Source: Bifidobacterium breve
GTDB lineage: Bacteria; Actinomycetota; Acidimicrobiia; Acidimicrobiales; Ilumatobacteraceae
Assembly (NCBI GenBank): GCA_945901725.1
Contig: CAMDLK010000011.1
Coordinates: 1 to 36,792, forward strand
DNA: 36,792 nt
Direction: 5' to 3'
Notes under the pieces: model-generated
What the model was told of the DNA's origin: nothing
Database searches by the model: none
What the model saw: only the letters and a program-made list of their open reading frames with translations
Position numbers and translations under genes: made by a program
In this document: positions 32,727 through 36,792 of the stretch, piece by piece
Numbering within the stretch: the first letter of the stretch is position 1
How the letters are laid out: each line of letters begins with the position of its first letter

Positions 32727-34172
32727 TCACGAGCCAACGACTCGGGTCACAGGGTCTGAACCAATTGCGCCATTGGCCCAGCCAGCAACGATGGAAGAGA
32801 ACAGTCCAGCACCGCCGCCGGCATAGGTGAGCAAAATGCCGCCGGGGCGGAACTTTGGCAATGTGGCATCGCGCAGGTGCGGTGGAACACCTTCTGCCAT
32901 CTCACGTGCGCCACGCACCAAGTCAGCGCCTGGAGTCATCGAACGTTCGGTGAGTTCAGCAATGAGTTTCTCGCGAGACCATCCGGCTTCGGCGTACACG
33001 CGACCATGGTCTGGGCTAATTGTGAGAATCGCATCAAAGCCGATGACCAGTTTCGGGTGATGCACAGTTTGCAAACATGCGACCAATGAATTGGTGAGCT
33101 CTTCTGGTGTGCGTGCTAACTGATCAACCACACAGCGAGGTCCTTCACCTGCGAACACTGTTACCGCGTTCTGTCCAAGTGGAATGCCACGTTCTGTTGC
33201 AAGTGATGTGAACGGTGACCCAACTTCGTCTTCAGCAAAGCAGAAAGAAATCTTTCCGGGGTTGCCATGCGTCGCCCGATCAACTTCACCAGGACGACCA
33301 CCGCCAACATTTCGAATAGTGAGTTGTACCGCACGGCCGATGGTGTTGTTTGCCCTGTTGCCTTGACCAAATGCGTTGATGCCGGAGTTCATGCCAATCG
33401 CACGAGTGCCGGGACCATTACAAATAATCACTGGGCCAACGGGCATCGTTGTTGCCAATACTCCGTGCATATTGAATTGGTCGTTGCACACTGCTTCTAG
33501 TGCCGCGATAACCCACGGCATGTATTCAGGAAGACAACCGGCCATTACTGCGTTGATTGCAATTTTCTCAACAGTGAGCTCCACCAAGTCGGGCGGTGCA
33601 ATTGCAACCACGTCTTGTGGGTGACGAGTGGTTCCTGTCAGCATCCGCAATACGCGTTCACGTGTTGGCGGGATTACAGGAAAGCCGTCTGTCCATCCGC
33701 GTGCATACATTGCTTCGAATTCATCTTCAGCGTCTGAGAATTCAACAGTGCGGGCAATGACAGGAGAGTCCGTGAACTTCGCACGCAACTTGTCGACAAT
33801 GTCTGGGTCAACACTCATCGAGCCGCAACCAGGCCGCATGGCAGGAAGATCATGACCGAGTTCTGGAATTTCAGTGATGCGCTGCCAGTCAGATGCCAAC
33901 CAACCAAATGTGCGGTCAACTTCTTTTCCGTTCACAACTTTGATCAGTGTGGGAACAGTGTCGATGTTGTTGTGCCAGGAGACTGCCAAATCGGAATCAT
34001 GAATCGCAGACACGGATTCTGGGAATGTCGGATCATCTTGTGTGTAGATCGTGAGGGGTGTCTTGTGGCCAGCGATGTCTTTTAAGACTGGCTCGACCAT
34101 TTGGCACGTGGCGCACTCGCGTTTCACAATGACTACAAATCCATCAGGAAGTACCGGCGCAACAGAAGTCAT
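32727..34172 (-). CDS. thioredoxin-fold fusion protein, partner of the UGSC selenoprotein
   Basis: A 481-residue cytosolic protein. Residues 1-105 are thioredoxin-like: VVIVKRECATCQMVEPVLKDI with CxxC at Cys20/Cys23, and a cis-Pro at residue 74 in DTVPTLIKV. The remaining 370 residues are a large domain I do not recognise by name, with RPGCGSMS (Cys116), GWTDGFPVIPPT, MAGCLPEYMPWVIAALEA, ICNGPGTRAIGMNSG, GNPGKISFCFAEDE and a C-terminal FRPGGILLTYAGGGAGLFSS. It ends 13 bp before the selenoprotein ATG, so the two are one operon. The CxxC domain could reduce the Sec-Cys bond of the partner (inference). TAGCGT 6 nt before ATG 34172 suggests a leaderless start. Confidence 0.75.
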   Translation of the reverse strand: MTSVAPVLPDGFVVIVKRECATCQMVEPVLKDIAGHKTPLTIYTQDDPTFPESVSAIHDSDLAVSWHNNIDTVPTLIKVVNGKEVDRTFGWLASDWQRITEIPELGHDLPAMRPGCGSMSVDPDIVDKLRAKFTDSPVIARTVEFSDAEDEFEAMYARGWTDGFPVIPPTRERVLRMLTGTTRHPQDVVAIAPPDLVELTVEKIAINAVMAGCLPEYMPWVIAALEAVCNDQFNMHGVLATTMPVGPVIICNGPGTRAIGMNSGINAFGQGNRANNTIGRAVQLTIRNVGGGRPGEVDRATHGNPGKISFCFAEDEVGSPFTSLATERGIPLGQNAVTVFAGEGPRCVVDQLARTPEELTNSLVACLQTVHHPKLVIGFDAILTISPDHGRVYAEAGWSREKLIAELTERSMTPGADLVRGAREMAEGVPPHLRDATLPKFRPGGILLTYAGGGAGLFSSIVAGWANGAIGSDPVTRVVGS

Positions 34173-34178
34173 GGCCGA

Positions 34179-34184
34179 ACGCTA
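34179..34184 (-). promoter_or_regulatory. putative -10 element of the thioredoxin-UGSC operon
   Basis: TAGCGT on the minus strand lies 6 nt before ATG 34172. It shares base pairs 34183-34184 with the plus-strand -10 of tRNA-Sec. Confidence 0.5.
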
Positions 34185-34188
34185 CTCT
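34183..34188 (+). promoter_or_regulatory. putative -10 element of tRNA-Sec
   Basis: TACTCT lies 6 nt before the mature 5' end at 34195, the expected distance for transcription starting at the tRNA. It overlaps the divergent -10 by two bases. Confidence 0.5.
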
Positions 34189-34194
34189 GACAGC

Positions 34195-34290
34195 GGAGGC
34201 GTTTGAGTACCTGGTGGGCTTCGCTGTCTTCAAAACAGACGGAACGGGCGAACCCCGTTCGGCGGGTTCGATTCCCGTCCGCCTCCGCCA
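34195..34290 (+). tRNA. selC: selenocysteine tRNA, anticodon UCA
   Basis: A 96-nt tRNA with encoded CCA (34288-34290). The acceptor GGAGGCG pairs with CGCCTCC before discriminator G. The anticodon loop CTTCAAA (34228-34234) carries TCA at 34230-34232. A long variable arm GAACGGG/CCCGTTC gives the oversized length typical of tRNA-Sec. The T arm contains GGTTCGATT. The eighth acceptor pair would be T-C, a possible mismatch. It ends at the base directly next to the convergent selB stop codon, with no gap for a terminator. Confidence 0.93.
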
Positions 34291-35991
34291 TCACCAGGCT
34301 GAACCAGCGATGCGCAAGTCACCCTGGCGTTTTGTGAGCCCCACTTTGTCGAGGCAATTGCCAAGAGGCAGAGCGTGTTTACGAGTGATGCCGAGGGCGT
34401 CTCGAAGGTTGGCCATTGTGAACCCCTCTGGATATTGAGTCCACAGTTGTTCCAACGTGGGGCGCAATGACGAAAGAGTCTCTGCATGAAATGCAATGTT
34501 GTCGTGCTCGAACAAGACCTTCTTTTGTACCAATTGACGAATGATGTTTCGATCAAGCTTGTCGGCGTCGGGAGTTGTTACACCTGCCTCAAGGAACAGT
34601 GAAACATAGGGATGGCTGAGTAACGGGTCTGATTGGCCTCGTATGGCAATTCCGTTATTGATCTGAACTCCGTCAATTGTTGACAGCACATCACGTTCAT
34701 ATGCAGCAAGTAGTGAAATATCAATTGATTGCGATGTCGTTAACTCCTGTTCAAGTGCAGCCTTAGTAGAGCGCAAGGTTTCCGGGCTGGCAACCCACGG
34801 ACCAACAATTGGTGCAATGTCTTGTCCTGTGAGTTGACGAGCTTCATCAACTGTTAGCCATCCTCTGTTGTTCAAGATCTGTTCGGCACTGCCATCAGGT
34901 GCTGCATCTTTGACACGTCCACGTGGGTCAACATCGAGAATTACACCACCACCAACGGTGGCACCGATGCCAGTATCACGTAAAAGAAATCTGTCACCTG
35001 GAACTAGCGGTAATGAATTTTCAAATCGAATACGCACGAGACCAGATTGACCCGGATCAATGTTGTCGGTTTGCAAGATACGAACTGTTGCTGATTGCGA
35101 ACGCGAACCGACATGCAATGTGAAACTTCCGCGATGTGTGAGCGCATGCTGCAGAGCAGGCAACACATTGATGCGTGCGTCGAACGCATCGCTCATGTGC
35201 CAGTCGTTCTCACGAACAAGAGCATCTCCGCGTTGTAGCTCATTCGCATCTATTCCTGAAAGATTGATGGCACACCGCGAGCCCGACTGTGCAACAGAAA
35301 CAACAGAACCATGAGTTTGAATTTCCCTAATGCGCACTGCAGTTCCTGTGCGCGCGACAATCAGCGAACTAGCAGCTTCTAAGTTCCCGCCTTCAAGTGT
35401 TCCGGTTACAACAGTGCCGGAACCTTTCATAGAGAAAACACGATCAATGAACAGTCGTGGGCGAGTGTTATTGCTGTTCGTCACTTGAGCAGCAACGAGG
35501 TTCTCAATCCGTTCAATCAGTTCAGAAACGCCAGTGTTATTAATAACAGAAGTGATCACTGTGTCATGCCATGTCACTGAACTTGTTGAAAGACGAGCGG
35601 CAATCTCTTCTTGGCGCTGTTCAAGAATCTCGGCATCTACTTTGTCGCTTTTTGTGAGAACCACAATTCCTGAAGAGATACCGAGCACTTCAATGATTCC
35701 GAGATGCTCCTCTGTCTGGGGCTTCCATCCTTCGTTGGCATCAATAATCAACATCACGATGTCCACTCCACTGACGCCAGAGATCATGGTGCGAATGAAA
35801 TCAGCATGCCCAGGCACGTCAACAAAACTCAACACGGTTCCATTGCCTGTCGTGCAATGAGCAAAACCAAGATCAATGGTCATTGCGCGGCGTTGTTCTT
35901 CTGCCAAACGGTCAGGGTCGGTACCGGTGATTGCGCGAATCAGCGATGACTTGCCGTGGTCAACATGGCCAGCTGTTGCGATAACCGTCAT
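34291..35991 (-). CDS. selB: selenocysteine-specific elongation factor SelB
   Basis: A 566-residue SelB, which carries Sec-tRNA to ribosomes stalled at UGA next to a SECIS hairpin. The GTPase domain has all G motifs: GHVDHGKSSL (P-loop, from residue 8), DLGFAHC, DVPGHADFI and TKSDKVDAE. Translation-factor beta-barrel domains follow (GTVVTGTLEGG, RCAINLSGI, GDRFLLRDTG), and then C-terminal winged-helix repeats that bind SECIS RNA (about 375-566; KKVLFEHDNIAFHAE, LRDALGITRKHALPLGNCLDKVGLTKR). Length is slightly below the E. coli protein. selA lies 3 bp upstream, forming an operon. Its transcript would run antisense into tRNA-Sec. Confidence 0.96.
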   Translation of the reverse strand: MTVIATAGHVDHGKSSLIRAITGTDPDRLAEEQRRAMTIDLGFAHCTTGNGTVLSFVDVPGHADFIRTMISGVSGVDIVMLIIDANEGWKPQTEEHLGIIEVLGISSGIVVLTKSDKVDAEILEQRQEEIAARLSTSSVTWHDTVITSVINNTGVSELIERIENLVAAQVTNSNNTRPRLFIDRVFSMKGSGTVVTGTLEGGNLEAASSLIVARTGTAVRIREIQTHGSVVSVAQSGSRCAINLSGIDANELQRGDALVRENDWHMSDAFDARINVLPALQHALTHRGSFTLHVGSRSQSATVRILQTDNIDPGQSGLVRIRFENSLPLVPGDRFLLRDTGIGATVGGGVILDVDPRGRVKDAAPDGSAEQILNNRGWLTVDEARQLTGQDIAPIVGPWVASPETLRSTKAALEQELTTSQSIDISLLAAYERDVLSTIDGVQINNGIAIRGQSDPLLSHPYVSLFLEAGVTTPDADKLDRNIIRQLVQKKVLFEHDNIAFHAETLSSLRPTLEQLWTQYPEGFTMANLRDALGITRKHALPLGNCLDKVGLTKRQGDLRIAGSAW

Positions 35992-35994
35992 GGT

Positions 35995-36792
35995 TTACCG
36001 AAGTGATGCGAGCGCAGCAACAACGATGTGGTCATCTGCAGGAGAAACACTGCGCATATCAAGGTATGTCACCTTGTCGAATGTGCGAGCAATGACAGGA
36101 ATGCTGTGGTGTCGCAGTGCGTCACGATGATCACCATTGAGTGAAATACCAAACGATGCAATCGTTGAACCAGGAGCAGAACCAGCACCTACTAAGGAAT
36201 CCAACTGCACAACAGAGCCGATGCCGGATTCAGAAACAACTGCTGACGCCCGTGCTTCAAGGTTCGCCTGAGACATTGAAACCATCTTCCAAAACGGAAT
36301 ATCTGTGCACGCTGTTCGAGAACTGTAGGAAAGCAACACTGATTGCAACAAGGTTAAGGTGTGGCCTCCCGGGCGCAGTGCGCGCATCAGTGGGTGAGAT
36401 GCGCATGCATCAATTAGGTCAGCGCGGCCCGCAATGATTCCGCACTGTGGTCCGCCAAGAAGTTTGTCTCCGCTAAATGTGACAAGGTCGGCTCCATCAG
36501 CAAGTGCTTGGCGTGCTGCAGGTTCTCCGGTTATCCACGAAGGTACCTGCTCTGTGAAGCCGTGAAGCCATGGGGCAGTGTTGTCCAGTAAGCCAGAACC
36601 AATATCGGCGACTACAGGAACTTCAAGAGTTGCAAGCTGAGCAATTGATGTGTCTTCAGTGAAACCCTCAATTGCAAAGTTCGATGGGTGCACTTTCATT
36701 ACCAATGCAATGTCATTGCGGCGCGAGTCAATTGCGCGTGCATAGTCACGAAGTCGAGTTCGGTTTGTTGTTCCAACATCCACAAGCCGTGC
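35995..36792 (-). CDS. selA: L-seryl-tRNA(Sec) selenium transferase, N-terminus cut by window edge
   Basis: The frame is open to the right edge, leaving the C-terminal 265 residues of SelA, the PLP enzyme that converts Ser-tRNA-Sec to Sec-tRNA-Sec using selenophosphate. Visible signatures are DVGTTNRTRLRDYARAI, VHPSNFAIEGF, VADIGSGLLD, DLVTFSGDKLLGGPQCGIIAG with the PLP-binding Lys, and HPLMRALRPGGHTLTLLQ. About 190 N-terminal residues are missing from the window. A candidate Met at 36783 is internal. The stop lies 3 bp before selB. Confidence 0.95.
   Translation of the reverse strand, partial: ARLVDVGTTNRTRLRDYARAIDSRRNDIALVMKVHPSNFAIEGFTEDTSIAQLATLEVPVVADIGSGLLDNTAPWLHGFTEQVPSWITGEPAARQALADGADLVTFSGDKLLGGPQCGIIAGRADLIDACASHPLMRALRPGGHTLTLLQSVLLSYSSRTACTDIPFWKMVSMSQANLEARASAVVSESGIGSVVQLDSLVGAGSAPGSTIASFGISLNGDHRDALRHHSIPVIARTFDKVTYLDMRSVSPADDHIVVAALASLR

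Noticed and set aside
32183-32737. Two separate small genes or a pseudogene broken by a stop
   Set aside because: The two frames are in register across a single TGA, the residues around it spell the UGSC motif, a SECIS-like hairpin follows, and the Sec machinery is adjacent.

Overview
The window looks like chromosome of a medium-GC actinobacterium (about 50% GC by eye), most likely of the Acidimicrobiia type; the lineage is inferred, not proven. Pointers are a MeaA-type B12 mutase, an ArsA-like ATPase pair like those of mycobacteria, a GlnA2-like and a GSII glutamine synthetase beside a GlnR-like regulator, and very compact gene packing. Many genes appear to be leaderless: a TANNNT -10 hexamer lies 5-9 nt before the start codon at about 16 genes. 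This pattern was used to choose several starts.

Layout. 1-2.4 kb: alpha/beta hydrolase (partial), LysM membrane protein, a putative 2-oxoglutarate dioxygenase-like protein, glutathione peroxidase. 2.5-6.9 kb (minus): acyl-CoA genes (meaA, 3-hydroxyacyl-CoA dehydrogenase) with aat, then a membrane-anchored cyclophilin. 6.9-10.1 kb (plus): lysC, with an internal start for a beta subunit, a methyltransferase and asd, giving the first two steps of the aspartate pathway. 10.1-12.5 kb (minus): two ArsA/Get3-like ATPases and a receiver protein. 12.5-15.2 kb (plus): NfeD, FxsA and Nudix genes. 15.2-16.8 kb: mrp and an ErpA-type Fe-S carrier, divergent. 16.8-20.2 kb: Tat lipoprotein, RidA, a 51-residue membrane protein, an 8-oxoguanine-deaminase-like amidohydrolase and a GDT1-type cation exporter.

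20.2-23.8 kb is an AT-richer three-gene cassette bounded by an 18-bp direct repeat (17/18 identical). It encodes a tail-anchored protein with a NYN/PIN-like nuclease domain and a PASTA domain and, divergently, a two-TM protein with a long helical tail followed by a MotB/ZorB-like single-TM protein with a conserved membrane Asp. I do not recognise this combination; it is the best candidate for an undescribed system.

23.8-28.5 kb: marC, corA, then nitrogen genes (GlnR-like regulator, GlnA2-like synthetase, glnII with a terminator and a possible GlnR site). 28.7-32.2 kb: nadE, an MFS transporter and a histidine phosphatase.

32.2-36.8 kb is a complete-looking selenocysteine locus apart from selD: selA (partial), selB, tRNA-Sec(UCA) and a selenoprotein operon. 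The operon encodes a thioredoxin-fold fusion protein and a UGSC-family selenoprotein, which is read through an in-frame TGA followed by a 7-bp SECIS-like hairpin. The tRNA-Sec and the operon are divergent from overlapping -10 elements, so the Sec tRNA and its apparent client are physically coupled.
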